Shown here: positions 1-13,235 of the stretch, in pieces
Numbering within the stretch: the stretch's first letter is position 1
Layout of the letters: every line of letters begins with the position of its first letter
DNA from: Diphasiastrum complanatum
Lineage: Eukaryota; Streptophyta; Lycopodiopsida; Lycopodiales; Lycopodiaceae
DNA: 64,000 nt
Direction of reading: 5' to 3'
Assembly (NCBI GenBank): GCA_029204225.1
Contig: CM055092.1
Coordinates: forward strand, 100,310,200-100,374,199
Translations under genes and position numbers: made by a program
Notes under the pieces: model-generated
What the model saw: only the letters and a program-made list of their open reading frames with translations
The model's database searches: none
Told to the model about the DNA's origin: nothing

Positions 1-985
1 AGGCTCTCTCATAAATACCCAGTGCAGTAAGTAGAGGCTCCGCAAGGGTCATCCACTGAGTGACCATGCTTGTGCTAGGAAGAATCATGATGTCCGTTGC
101 AGATGGGACATCACAATGGATAGTATAGCGTGAAGACTGGGAAGTATCGGTAGGAGACATGATGATCATAAAGGAATTATAAACGCGTGAAAGTGTATCA
201 GAAGGCAATGCAGGAAATTTGGAAGGCTTTGGTCGCAAGAAAAATTCGCAAGAGCTTTGCTAGCACAAGTGAGGAATGAATCGAATTCAGCCAACTTATA
301 GGTGAATTTGGTGGGTCCATTACACTGAATAGTAGTTGGGTTGATCAGTTCTGAATAAAAATTTGTAGGCATGTATAGTACTGTAAAAATAGGCTATAAA
401 AATCTCAGCGAAGGTTTCTAGGGATCTGAACCTATCAGGCGAACATTTTCCAGGTCTAGCAAAGGATGGACCTTCGCCCAGGTACTGTCATAAATGCATT
501 TTTTCACAATCTGAACCTATGGACAACCTAATTTTGACATTTTAAGATCATCTAGCAAATCGACGAAGGTTCATAATGAGGTTATGATGCTCGGCGAAGG
601 TTTCCAAAATGGCATATCACTGAACATTCGCCTGACTCAAAAATTGAATTTTATCTTGTCAAAAACCTTCGCCCACCTCAATTTAGATAAATCAAGGGTG
701 GATGTACAGTTTGACAACTCAGCGAAGATTTCTGATACTGTATTGGCCAAATTTGTCCAAAACAGTGGTTTTCTAAGTCATTTCCCATAAAAAAAATATT
801 GTGCTTTCTTTTCCTTATGCTGATGACTTCCTGACTTTTGCTCATCAATCTTTCCTTATTTTTTTCTTTTTTTTTCTTTTTTTTTAACTGTCTTTTTCCA
901 AAAAAAAAGTCAGCAAATTAAATTTTGAAAACAAACAAAATGAAAAAATATATTGAGATCAGGCTTGTTGAACTGGCGGAGCAAG
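1..985 (-). repeat. 3' spacer of gypsy element 1, motif-rich
   Basis: This stretch lies downstream of the pol stop codon of the minus-strand gypsy element and has no coding capacity I can support. Between about 400 and 740 it carries roughly eight copies, in both orientations, of the word GGCGAAGGTTT / ACCTTCGCC. The same word fills the element's 5' leader (7190-7830). Positions 855-910 are a T-rich tract. The 3' LTR is not visible and presumably lies left of the window. Confidence 0.6.
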
Positions 986-2290
986 CTACCAAAACTTGCG
1001 TAATCGGCTGCCATTTACCAGAGTATCAAATCGTTTTCCATCCAAGTGCTCAAGAATTAATGCGTCATAGTTCAGGATTTCCTTCACTTTATACGGGCCT
1101 TCACCAATAAACTTCAACTTACCCTTGATCAGCTTGGTTTTGTACATCAATGCAAGATCTCATGCTTCCAGATCTTTCTTGTGCAATCGATGATCGTGCC
1201 ATGCCTTGCGGCGGGCTTTCTATGCTGCTAAGGCATGAACTGCCATCAATCGGATTTCACATAATTTGTGCAATGTTTCATGACGAAGTTGTAAAGACTG
1301 ATCATCATTTAATCATTCTGTTGCTGCTAAGCGTAAAGATGGGATTAAAAATTCAATTGGCATAACAACATCTTGACCATAAACCAGTTGAAAAGGGGTT
1401 GGATTTGTACTATTTTTGTAAGCGGTTCTAAATGCCCATAATGTTGCATACAGTTTATGTTCCCAATCAAACCGATTTGCTTCAACTGTCTTTGTCATAA
1501 TGGTGCAGAGGATCTTATTGAAAGATACAGCTTGGCCATTCCCTCTGGGATAATAAGGAGTACTAAATTTGTGTATAACAAAAAAATCTTCCAGTAAACA
1601 CTTTATTGTTTGATTAACAAAGTGTGTATCCCGATCATTGACAATTTCAATTGGACATCCAAATCTGATTATAATATTTTCATATAGAAACTTGGCCGTA
1701 GATTTCGCATCAGCCACTTTGACAGCTTTGGCTTCAACCCACTTGGTCATATAATCAGTTGCAACGATAATGTATCGGGCCTGAGATCCTTGCACAGCGG
1801 GATGAATAGGACCAACATAATCCAGTCCCCATTTTTCAAACGGTGCTTGCAATAAAACCGGATGTAAGGGTTCATAATTCTGTTGAGTAGGTTGTCGTGC
1901 TCGTTGGCAGACATCACATGTCTGAATAAAATTTTCTATCTCTTTATGAAGCGTAGGCCACCAACAACCGGATTGCAAAAGCTTGCGAACAATAATATAT
2001 GTAGAGAAGTGTCCTCCACTCATGCCATCATGTGAAAACATGATTAAATCTGGTACTTCATGCAGTAAAACACATCTTCGTAAAATATTATCTGATCCAC
2101 GACGATACAATTGTCCTGCAATTAATTGATAAGGTTGAGCCTTATGAATCAATTGTCTTTTCTATAATTTTGTCAAAGAGTCATTCGGTTGTCCTAGCAT
2201 CAGGTACTCAACAATATCTGCCGTCCACTCAGGTACCGCTTCAACATAGAACAACGCAGCATCTCGCAGTTCATCATCCACTTCAGTATT
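986..2290 (-). pseudogene. integrase domain of element 1
   Basis: Retroviral-type integrase that would insert cDNA into the genome. The zinc-binding HHCC module is present (HDGMSGGH then CDVCQR). The catalytic core shows the first Asp in GLDYVGP and the second in NDRDTHF. At the third position, where the family has Glu in the NGQAE motif, this copy reads NGQAV, so the DDE triad is broken. The C-terminal end carries GEGPYKVKEIL and a final VNGSRLRKFW before the stop; no chromodomain follows. Three stops interrupt the C-terminal half. Confidence 0.88.
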
Positions 2291-2308
2291 AACTGGTGCG
2301 GATTCAAT

Positions 2309-3862
2309 TCATGAAACCTGATCGGCTAAATAATATTGCTTTCCCTTTCTGACCACAATTTGAAAGTCAAATTCAGTCAATAATAGTAACCATCTTGCAA
2401 TACGTCTAGTATTACATGTCTTATTTACCAAGTAAAGTAATGGTTGATGATCCATATAAAATGCAAAGTGCATTTCCATGAGGTAGTGACGAAATTTCCA
2501 AACAGAAAAAATCATGGCTAGTGCTTCATGTTCTGTCATTGAATAATTCTTCTCTGGAAGATGTCTACTTGCAAATCGTATAGGATAATCCTTCTTATAG
2601 TCACATGGCTGCGTCAAAACTGATCCAATGGCATATTTTGAGGCCTCCGTATGAACATGAAACTCTAATGTCCAATCTGGAGAACGCAGTATTGGTGCTG
2701 AAGATAATGCTTTTTTTAACTTTTCAAAGGCTTCTAACGCCTCTACTGTCCATATAGGAACAATAGTTAATTTGTATATAGGTCGTGCTAAATCCGTAAA
2801 GAAGATAATAAAAATTTGATAGTAGTTCGCATGACCCATAAACACATAAACTCCTCGAATTGTTGTTGGCGGTGGCAATTCCACAATAACTTTGATTTTA
2901 GAATAATTGGTGGCAATACAATGTCTTGATATCACATGTCCAAGCACCACTTCGTGAGAAATCCATATCTGGCATTTTTCTGGATTTAGAGAAATCTGAT
3001 ATTTGCGGCATCTTTCAAATACTTTCTCCAATCGATCCAGGTGGTCTGTATCTGTACTATGAACTCCCAAGTCGTCCAAGTAAATTTCAAGGAATTTTTA
3101 CATATAATCTTTAAAGGCAAATTGCATTACTGTTTGGAATGAACTTGGTGCATTACAGAGTCCAAACGACATTACTTTGTAAGCATAGGTGCCCCATTCT
3201 GTTGCAAAAGCAGTTTTGTGGCGATCGGCAGGTGCAATCTTAACCTGGTTGTAACCACTAAATCCATCCAGGAAACTATAAGCTTCCACTCCAGCAAGGC
3301 GATCCAAAATGCTTTCAGTAAAAGGTAATGGAAAGTGATCCTTCCATGTCACTTTATTCAATGCTTTGAGATTCACACATATTCGCAATTTCTCATTTGT
3401 CTTAGTAACAATGACAATCGATGAAATCCATTTGGTATGCTCGATCTCATAAATGAAATTGGCATCAAGCAATATCTGAAGTTCTTTCTTTATCAGATCT
3501 GCCACATTAGGATTACAGCGATAGAACTTTGTAACCTTTGGTACTGCATCAGGTACTAAAGGTATGGTATGTTCAATGACTGATGTCGGAATACCCTTCA
3601 AATCTTGATAACTCCATGCAAAGCAATCTTGATACTTAATAAGTAACAAACGGCGTGCTTGATATTGTTCAAGAGTAAGTTGTGATCCCACTTGTACAAT
3701 CTTTTCCGGTTCTCCTGGTTTTGCAAGATTCATTGGTTGCATCCTAGCTGGGCCATCGTAAACCTCTTTAGATTCTGGCATGTGTTCTTCAGGTTCACGA
3801 TGTGCTTTAGATAACATGATAACCACATCATCTAGTGTATAACGTTTAAAATGCTCTGGCAT
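2309..3862 (-). pseudogene. reverse transcriptase and RNase H of element 1
   Basis: The N-terminal RT part (3098-3862) has the conserved SFLDGFSGYNQ and FGLCNAPSSFQ motifs. After an in-frame TAA at 3098-3100 the frame continues through the YLDDLGVH active-site box, the SLNPEKCQIW thumb segment and GHANYY. It then enters an RNase H-like domain with EFHVHTEASKYAIG, TEHEALAM and MDHQPLLYL. Apart from the single stop the RT-RNase H stretch is nearly complete, so this block is a good query for related copies. Confidence 0.92.
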
Positions 3863-3940
3863 ATCATGCTGGACTACATTTGCTTGTTCTTTTTCGAAAG
3901 GACTTGTCTTGGATCTTCGTTTAGTCTTCTTAGCAGGAAT

Positions 3941-5370
3941 CTATCGTGGAGGTGATGACTTTCGGGATGATAAATCTTTCTTCACCGGTGAAGACTTCCT
4001 AGACGATGATGTCTTGCTGGAGATCTGACTTGAAGAATCATTCTTGACTTTTCTTTTGCCTTTATCCAATAGAGGTGGCACTTCCTTTGAATCAATCTTT
4101 TGAGGGGGATTTTTCCATTTCAGGACCGTATTATAATGTTGCTTTGTTTGTTTATTCGTCATCGAACATGTGATCCTGTCTCCCTTCAATATAATTGCTT
4201 TGATTGTTGGTTCACCAGGAACATTATGCACTCCAAATCTGGTCGGATCCATATGATGTAGAATCTGTTCATCCGTAAGTTCTGCATTGCCATCATAAGT
4301 TAAGGCATGGCTCATTGGTATGAGATCATCCTCAATTGGATCTGGTACAGGTTCCGTTGATATCCTGGCTACATTCAGCACATTTGGTGGAAATGTGATT
4401 GGCGTATCCAAAGTTCGATCTAATAAGGAAATCTCGCTCATCTCTGATTGAATATCTTGTTGACACATATATCCTACTGTACAATCAATTGTTGCAAGAG
4501 CTTCGTGCCAATTGACAATATCCGTTTGAGAATGGTAGTGAACTCCCAATTTTTTCTCTGGTCGATCAAAAGTGTGATCCGTTGTTGATGAATCGTCATC
4601 CGCTTTTTGAACCACTGGCTTGATAGTCCAAGTCGTAGGATCAAAATTGATTTTGCCAGTACCCTAGTTATGAATTACTTGCGCAACTCGTAACCATGGA
4701 CGTCCTAAGAGAACTCGATAGACATTTGGTGCTTCTGGTAAGTCCATCACGACGAAAGTAATGACGAACTGTACTCCTGCAATCCTGACAGGTATATCTT
4801 CCACCATTCCTCGTGGATAAACTGTCGTTTGATCAGCTAGCTTAATAGCAAAAGTAGCAGGCTTAATCTTTGTAAGACCCTACATAGCTTTGTAGAAATC
4901 AGGTTAACTCCTGAACCGCCATCTATCATGGCTGTTTCTTTAAAAAATTGTCTATGTTGTATCGGTAGAGTGATATTTTTTTGTTCACTTTCCCAAGCGG
5001 CTCCAACATGGAGTACATCATTAGATTCTTCAAATCCAGCACAAAAAAACGGCTCCTAATGGTCTTTTGATGCTTCTTGAGCTAACTTTTGTGCTAAGAC
5101 TTCTTTTGCTTTTGGCACCAACTTTAGGAACTCTCCCAATAAAATATTGATCTTGCTAGACAAAATATTCATGAGTAATTCTATATACGGTGCTTCCGGT
5201 TCAGTCATCTTGAAGGGTTCTTCGTGATGATGTAATTGATCATTCATATCCATACGTAAATTTCTTGGAGGCTGCAATGGTGAAGACTGAACTTCAGTTG
5301 TTACTTAAGCAGCTTCAAGTTCCTCTTCTTCTTGCAGATGTTTAATCCATTGTCTCATATCCTGATATCT
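3941..5370 (-). pseudogene. aspartic protease and linker of element 1
   Basis: Two frame segments join across a frameshift near 4905. The first holds the catalytic aspartic protease motif AMIDGGSGVNL at about 4905-4935. The second holds the flap and the C-terminal hallmark VLLGRPWLRVAQV at about 4665-4720. A Ser/Lys-rich linker (3941-4100) leads into RT. Upstream, 5056-5277 is an unremarkable helical linker. The product would have cut the polyprotein; the frameshift makes that unlikely here. Confidence 0.75.
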
Positions 5371-6936
5371 TCATTTTTCTGCATTAAGATTTGGATAGAC
5401 TCCTGATGATGTTGTTGTATCGTTCAATGGTATAGAATCAGCGAGTACTGAATCCACTACTGGTTCTTTTTGCTTTTGTGCTCTGGTGACCACCATCAAG
5501 GGTGCACTTGGTTTATTCTGAGCTACTGATCCTTGCTTGATTGTTATCAAATTTACAGGTGCTGTAGCTGGTGGTGGCTTCGGTCTTGCTAGACAGTCTT
5601 TATAGCAATGCCCATATCCACAGTCATGACAGAATGGTACAAATTTTCCTTTATTTGGACATTCTGCAACTCTGTGATTTTCTCCACATGCAAAGCATCT
5701 AAGTGGTGCTCTGGCCCAATTTCTCAAGGCTTGTTGTTGAGCGGCAGCATAGATGGCATACTGTTCTGAAGATCCACCTTCCTGATCATTACCATAGCTC
5801 CATTGCTCAGCACTTCCGTAAGGTTCTGGTTCCATCAAATTGGCAAGAGGAGCGGAGTGTTTTGGTGGGGCAGGCAAAGCTAGACGTTTCAGATATCCAA
5901 GAGTATATTGTTGCAGTCTTGCTGCTGGATTGCCTCCATACTGTGGATCTCGATATCCCATCTGGGCATACCATTGCTGAATTATCCGAGGGTTGAAGTT
6001 GCAAAAGGCAGTCTCATGGTCAGGTGAATTACACAGATGGCAGACATTGATTTCCATTCATTTTTTCAATTGAGGACACTCATTCACTATGTGATTTCCT
6101 ATACAAATAGAACACCAGACATTTTTCCTGGTAGGAAAAGTCTTTGCAAACTTCTCAGGTTCCTTGTTCGCTTCTCCGTGGAAATTTTCCAATGCTTTGA
6201 TCTTCTCATCAAATTGCAACTGCAACTTTTCCATCTGTTTTCGCTGGATCTTCCCAAGTTTCTCAAACTCATTGAGCATCATTTCTGCAGTAGCATTGGC
6301 ATTCGTTGATGCAATAGTGGTGGATGTCGTAGTAGTCTGCCCTGCTGTATAAGACAACATACTGACATTTGGCTCATCAGCTGAATCTTCATCCTCCTCC
6401 CGAGTTGCATCGTCCATCACATTTTGCAAAAGTGCATACTTATTATGGCATTTTAGCTCACGTTTGATCCGTTTAGGTAGACCTGACAAAAACCACATAA
6501 TCATGGAATTTTCATTAATCAGCTCAGGCTCACATTCAGATCTAAGACGTTTCACCCTTTCGATGTAATCTCGAACCATTTCCCGCTTTTCCATTTTAAT
6601 TTTACTTAAAAGTAGGAAAGGGTCTTCCATAAACTTCCGCAGTTTGAACCGTGTGATAAGGGCTCGTTTAACAACCTCTCAATCTGTACGCTTGGTTTCA
6701 TCTTGGTTATAGTACCAATCTTGTGCTGCACCTGTTAAGGCCATAGGAAACAGCTTAAGTTTATCTTGAGGATAAATCTCACCATAGACCTCACAGGATT
6801 CAGCATAGATCTGAAGAAATCTAACTGGATCTGTTAATCCATTATATTTGGGTAGATCCAATCGGGGTGCTCTTCTAACAATAATTGGATTGACCTCCTG
6901 TGGAGCGACTCCAAGAGCAGCTCCAGGGGCAGCCAT
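5371..6936 (-). pseudogene. gag of element 1, with zinc knuckles
   Basis: The N-terminus (6679-6936, ATG at 6936) has the retrotransposon gag signature around PKYNGLTDPVRFLQIY and ALTGAAQDWYY. The middle part (6058-6630) is helical with FLSGLPKRIKREL. The C-terminal part (5371-6057) holds three CCHC-type knuckles: CHLCNSPDHETAFC, CFACGENHRVAEC and CHDCGYGHCYKDC; a fourth CCHC-like set lies near 6065-6115. This would be the nucleic-acid-binding capsid protein. Small breaks near 6640 and 6058 separate the pieces. Confidence 0.85.
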
Positions 6937-8118
6937 CTTTACAAATTTAGATCAAATTGATAATGAGATTGGATATATATTTTTCCAAAAAACTATCTCG
7001 GATTAGATTTGCTAGCTCTATTCCACTTTTCAAGAATCAGATTCTATATGATGAAAAACTACCCAAAATTCGATCAATCGATACTTCTCAAAAATGATAA
7101 ATCTCTCAGAGTCCAACTCAGAACATCTCAGATTTAATCCAAATTTTGACAGAGACTTGATCTGGAAAATCAGAAACTAAAAATAGGACTGGCGAAGGTA
7201 GTCTCAATGAAGGATCAACAGTGCTATTTTGGGATAAAAACTCTCTGAACACTTTTCTGACAATTTCTTGGGAAATAACCTTCGCCGACTTCTCAGATGG
7301 AAGACCTGACACAGATAAAACTATGGACAACCGGACGAAGGTTTCTGACACAAGAAAATACAGTTTTTGTAATCTGGCGAGGGTAAAAATCAAGATTTTT
7401 TGTGATTTGATCAAGAAGAATCTTCGCCGAACTCAAAATTAGTAGTTTACTATAGATAGAATGTTCTGGAAACTCGGCAAAGGTTCTGGCGAAGGATCAA
7501 GAGTAATATTGGTAATTTTGCAAAAAAGTGACTTTTTTGACAAAAATATGACAATATGACAACTGATCCTCTGAAAACCTTTCTATTTTTGGTATTATTC
7601 TTTGCCGACCTGGTAGCAGATAGATCTGAATCACATCTAAGCATAGTGAATCGGGCGAAGGTTCTTTTTAGTATTTTTTAGGGTTTTGATAATTTTTGGT
7701 GTTTTTTATGTGGTTTTTCTGATGTTTCTGGAAATCTGTTGGGAATTAATCTTTGCCCTTCAAACTGAAGAAACCGAAGGTGTTTGAAACTTGACAAAGG
7801 TTTCCTGAAAGAGGGTAAAAAGTTCTGAGCTCTGATGACGCTTTTTGCCTCTTTTTGACCAAATTTGACAGATTTGATCGATTTTTGTTATTTTCTCTGA
7901 TATCTCAGATCCAAATGGATCTTAAGATTGGTGATCTGAATAGCTTTTCCTGTTTAATAATCAGATTAGATTTCCAACAAGCAAATCCACTCAAATCTAG
8001 CAAAATCAATCCCAAACTAACCCTACAATGTAGATTTAACACTATTCATGCCACGACAAGATGCCTAATGCAAGCTAACCATCAACCAAACATGCTGCAA
8101 ACTAAAAAATTGGCATAG
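6937..8118 (-). repeat. 5' leader of gypsy element 1 with inverted word array
   Basis: This 1.2-kb untranslated leader lies between the primer site and gag. From about 7190 to 7800 it contains about eleven copies of GGCGAAGGTT or its complement AACCTTCGCC, mutated to varying degrees and spaced 30-100 bp apart. The ORFs that appear here are short and share no similarity I recognise. The same word recurs in the 3' spacer of the element. Confidence 0.7.
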
Positions 8119-8137
8119 CTCCCCGGCAACGGCGCCA
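8119..8137 (-). promoter_or_regulatory. primer binding site, tRNA-Asp type
   Basis: On the minus strand this reads TGGCGCCGTTGCCGGGGAG. It matches the complement of a plant tRNA-Asp 3' end and is the primer site known from Athila/Tat gypsy elements. It sits four bases from the LTR end (TACA), which fixes the orientation of the element and the LTR boundary at about 8142. Confidence 0.9.
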
Positions 8138-8141
8138 AAAT

Positions 8142-9000
8142 TGTAGTGGGTTTCTTTCCTTGCCTAACCTGAATCCAATATCTAGTCAATCTAGCATCAA
8201 AGAGATGGAGTTAGTTGTCACGCGGAGGTTCGTTCCCATGAGAGTGATAGTATAGTTTAGAGGATCTAACACTAACATTCGTTAATACTAAGCATTAACA
8301 CTACATCCATTAACCCTACTTCCATTAACCCTAAATCCATAACAATGATAGAAACTTACTCTTCACCCCTTCCCTTTCTCTCTCACAAAAAGCATAAGAA
8401 ATAGCAATCCCAATAATGATCAAATCCAACAATTAGCAAAATCACAAAGGAAGCATGAGAAATGGAGGAAAAGAGAGGAAGAGCAAGGACAGTCATCAAT
8501 CCATTTCTAAAGAGAACCAATCTGCTTTATTGAAATGAGGAAACGAACATGAGGAGCAACTCGAGTTGGTCCCTTTTTATAGTAGAGAGGAGGATCATGG
8601 CCTTTGAATCATGTTGGTCCAGTCTTGCCTCTCTTTTTATTCAAATTTAAAAAAGTGTGGGAACCATCAAAATTGGAGGGAAACCCAACTTTATTCACTA
8701 ACCTGACATTTAGGCCTTGCGACATTAAAAGTCCCGCAAAAAGGCCTAAAGTCCTTTTATTAACATTCTAATTAATCAAATAACTATGTGATCATTGGGT
8801 TGGACTTACACACGCAGGGTGCCAAATCCCTATCACTTATTAACTAGGGTTAGGGTGGCCTTGGGATCTGCAAACCCTCTAACACTACCACTTCCGCATA
8901 GCAACAACCTAAAGACTTTGTATTCATCTACGTAATCAATCTTATCAATTCTGATGATTTCAAAGTCAGAGTCAAGTAGAGTCAATTGAGTCATTTGAAT
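8142..9000 (-). mobile_element. 5' LTR of gypsy element 1 (outer end approximate)
   Basis: The inner boundary is set by the adjacent primer site. On the minus strand a TATA box (TATAAAAA, 8576-8583) is followed about 50 bp later by a poly(A) signal AATAAA (8526-8531). This fits the U3-R-U5 order of an LTR read leftward. The outer end near 9000 is a guess because the partner LTR is not in the window. Confidence 0.6.
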
Positions 9001-9949
<949 letters not shown>

Positions 9950-10302
9950 CCCTTTGTCATAAATTACTCACCTTCTTTCTTTCCAATATTTAACAACAAC
10001 CAAAGCAATAATCATGTACAATCGCTAATTTTTCTCGTCTTGTTTCACAAGATTGATATAATTAGTCTACCTCTCCTTTTCTTGAATCCACAAGATTCAT
10101 TGATCATCCCTTCATGTTTATGTCAAAGTAGTAATTTACACAACAATGACCAAAATATTAAACCAACATTGCACAAAAACAAAGAGCATCACATCAATCA
10201 AAGCCAAAGGAAAAACAAATCAGTCAAACATTTCAAGCTCTTGTTCTTTATTACAAATTTGCACACAGAATGAGAATGTATTTTGTGGACTGACAACAAC
10301 AG

Positions 10303-13082
10303 GTGGAATCTAGCAGCGACACCATAAAAGATATACAAGTTCCTTCTGTGCTTCCTGTGTTCTACAACGCATGGTTATTTGAAAGTAAGATAGAGGCCTC
10401 AGCTGGCCTTGCTCTCAAAATCATGGAGGAGTTAGAAGAGTGCCTGACCACTTCCCAGTGGTTAAGAACGTGCTGTGAATATGCTTGGAAAAAGAATCCT
10501 GATACTATATTCTTGAACCTCATGCTTCCAGTAATTTTAACTGTGGTGCTAGGAGGGTGGATCGCATGGCTCGCCTGGAAGCTACTATCACTAGCCAATA
10601 ACTCTACCATTACCAGTGCGTTCCAATATGGATTAGTGCCTGTGACTGTGTTTGTTATGACATGGACCGTGTTGAGAACTGTGTTTAATGTCATACATCC
10701 TGTGACCCAACAACTTCTGCAGTCCACTGCATACTCTACGAGCCATCAAGAAAAGTTGGGCTACCAGCTACAAGTTATAGAAGACATTCGATTCTTTAAA
10801 GATCAGATAAGCAAGAAATCAACAAAACTATGGATTGTTCTTGGATGGTTGTGGTGTATGCTTGTCAAAAACAGAGACAATATAGCTGGAACCAGCATTC
10901 CAAAGCTGCCACCTAGCGATAAGCTACGAATTGTCGTCTTCATAGATGATCTTGACAGATGCAAAGCAGAGCATTATGTATTTCAAGTGAGTATCCTCCA
11001 TACCCTCGCCTCTGAAATTTATTTTTTTTCATGGTGCTCCTCGCTTTCCGTTTTTTGCTCTCCGGGTGCACGCTGCAATCACTAATTTCGCCAATGATGG
11101 TCCAGATGGTGAGTGCCATAAATGTAATATTGTCCGTGTGCGATATAAATGTTGTGCTGGGCGTGGACGTAAAAATGTTACAGCAGGCGATCACAAGTCA
11201 GCTTAGAGAGGGCTCAGAAGGAAAGCTCATTGGGCAATCAGAAACTTCCGAGTTTGCAGAAAAGTTCTTGCAGAAGATCATCCAAGTGCCCATATATTTG
11301 TCAGAACCAGGTACGAAGGAAATGATGTCTTTCCTGAATGCACAACTTGGTGTTTCAAAGGATATGAGTAACGAGGACAGCAAGAATGATGATAGCATCT
11401 CCCGTACTGCTTCTGAAAATGAAGTCAGCCAGCTCGAACGTAGCCGCAGAACAGAAGGCACAATTAGCGAGCTTGCTATCGAAATGGGTAAGTCCTAGCA
11501 GGAGAGTTTTTGCACTTTAAATTCTTGTCGCACTGCAAATAGAAGATATCATTCGTACTCTCCCGGAAGCATGGACAAATAAGGAGATCACCACTTTTTT
11601 CAGCCTAGGAGTAAGATGGGAGATTCTTCCATTGACATGCAGGTGCCATGATACCAGATTTTAAATGGTTCACTACTTTTTCTCTTGCAGATCAACCTGG
11701 AACAAGTACCGTAGATTCGCGAATTGGAAAAGGTCTGATAAATGCTCAGTGCCAAGCAGATTAACTTTTTCCACAAAAGAACTTAAAATTCATGCGAAAG
11801 TGTGTAGTGACTAGTGACCGTATATGCTTGAGCACAGGTGGTGGCCAACTGTCGAGGAGAGCTACGGCAGCTTCGGAGCTTGGTGTTAATGAGGATCCTC
11901 TGTTGGTTGGCGAGGGATCTGAGGAGCTTGCTATCGACGATCTTGTATTGATCGCTACCTATACTGAGAGCGAGAAGAGAGCTCTGATTCATCTGCTTGA
12001 ACAAGCAATTGATGATCGCAAGCAGCCTCGACAATGGAAGCGCTTCCTTAACTATCATCGGCTTGCGTGGAACATCCTTTCCCAAGAAGAGGAAGTCAAA
12101 TCCCTGCATGGATGGCAAGTGCAACTTATAGTGTGGGTGTTTGTGTGCTGGCAGTGGAAGGACGAGATGGACCTGATTATTAAGGTATGTATGTCACATA
12201 GCAGCAACCACTAACTATCATAAGTAGCACGACATATCTCGTAATTCTGTTTTGGTTACATCAATTTCCTGTGTTGCTCTACTCTACTCTACTCTTGCCA
12301 AAAACAACTTAAACAGCAAGATCAGATCCTATACCATCCTATCCCAAAGCAGCAGCAGCTAAACAAGCCATGTTTTTTTAACAGCAAGTCTTAGATCAGA
12401 TCCTATACCATCCTATCCCAAAGCAGCAGCAGCTAAACAGCTATGTTTGACTGAATGTGTATCCTTTGCTGTTGCATTGCAGAAATGGAGGGAACTAGTT
12501 CGTGAATATAGCTCAGTGTTTGAACAGAGAAGGAAACAAGGACGTGCTTTAATAATCGACGAGATCACAATGGAATTAGAAGAAGAAGAAGATCCAGAGA
12601 ACATCCATATCCCAAACACTAAGCTCAAAGGCTTGACTAGTAGCAGTTGTGATGTCAAGGCCAAGCAGACCCAGAGGCTGCGCCTCAAGGATGGCAATAA
12701 TATAGGAGGAGGAGGCACACCCTCTTTGAGCCAAATTGTGATAAGACTAGATCTGATTGTGAAACCAGCCGAGTTAGAGAGCTCAAAGGAGAGGAAATCA
12801 AAAAGAAAAAGGCGGATGGAAAAGATGTTGGAGACCCTCAAGGGAGAATATGATGTGAAAATGAAGTCAATCTTGGCCTTCCAACACTTTCGCTTCCACT
12901 GTGCAGTAGACTACCTTGGATATGACATGGTAGAGGGAGGTTTGGATGGGGATAACATTGCTCTAGATATAATGGAGCGAAAGATTAGCAATCCTAGGTA
13001 TGTAGATTCTAGTAATACTCCCACAAAGCTCTTGATGGAATATGCACAACTTAGGAATCAATCAAATCACTTAATATACTAA
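10303..13082 (+). CDS. KAP-family P-loop NTPase, 5' part missing
   Basis: Exons proposed from splice sites: 10303-10986, 11106-11487, 11543-11642, 11691-11732, about 11833-12184, 12483-13082 (stop). The first exon follows CAG and has no ATG, so upstream exons, including Walker A, are missing or out of view. It carries the KAP signature VFYNAWLFE, two membrane helices (residues about 70-93 and 108-130 of the exon) and Walker B VVFIDDLDRC (about 211-220). Exon 2 continues with NVVLGVDVKMLQQAI and FLQKIIQVPIYL, typical of the domain's C-terminal half. Exon 5 has RQWKRFLNYHRLAW. The last exon is acidic then very basic, with a predicted helical tail. KAP NTPases are membrane-associated ATPases; the helices inserted before Walker B are a family hallmark. 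The phase at exon 4/5 is uncertain and gene versus fragment is unresolved. Confidence 0.72.
12317..12442. repeat. tandem duplication in KAP intron
   Basis: A segment of roughly 55 bp beginning AGATCAGATCCTATACC and ending AGCAGCAGCTAAACA occurs twice, about 75 bp apart, just before the last exon. The copies are almost identical, so the duplication is recent. Confidence 0.85.
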
Positions 13083-13235
13083 TTAGTTTGTTCAATTGTT
13101 GGTAGAAAGTGATTACTACATCATTACATAACATCCTTATATGATGGTAGTGTTAATATACTAATTAGTTTGTTCACTTGCTGGTAGAAAGTGATTACCT
13201 AATCACTACATAACATTCTTATATGATGGTAGTGT
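13071..13235. repeat. 82-bp tandem duplication at the KAP stop codon
   Basis: Two copies with a period of 82 bp, starting at AATATACTAATTAG. The first copy includes the stop codon of the last KAP exon, so the coding end may have been set by this duplication. Confidence 0.85.

Larger units (their letters stand above)
986..6936 (-). pseudogene. Ty3/gypsy gag-pol polyprotein, decayed (element 1)
   Basis: A single gag-pol reading frame runs from an ATG at 6936 to a stop at 986-988. The order is gag, protease, reverse transcriptase, RNase H, integrase, which is Ty3/gypsy order. The PR-RT-INT sequence and the tRNA-Asp primer site suggest an Athila/Tat-like lineage. The frame is broken many times: in-frame stops at 1160, 1220, 1313, 2162, 2309 and 3098, and a frameshift near 4905. 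Several stops look like C-to-T changes of CGA or CAG, as expected for decay of methylated DNA. No autonomous product is likely. Sub-domains are listed separately. Confidence 0.9.
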
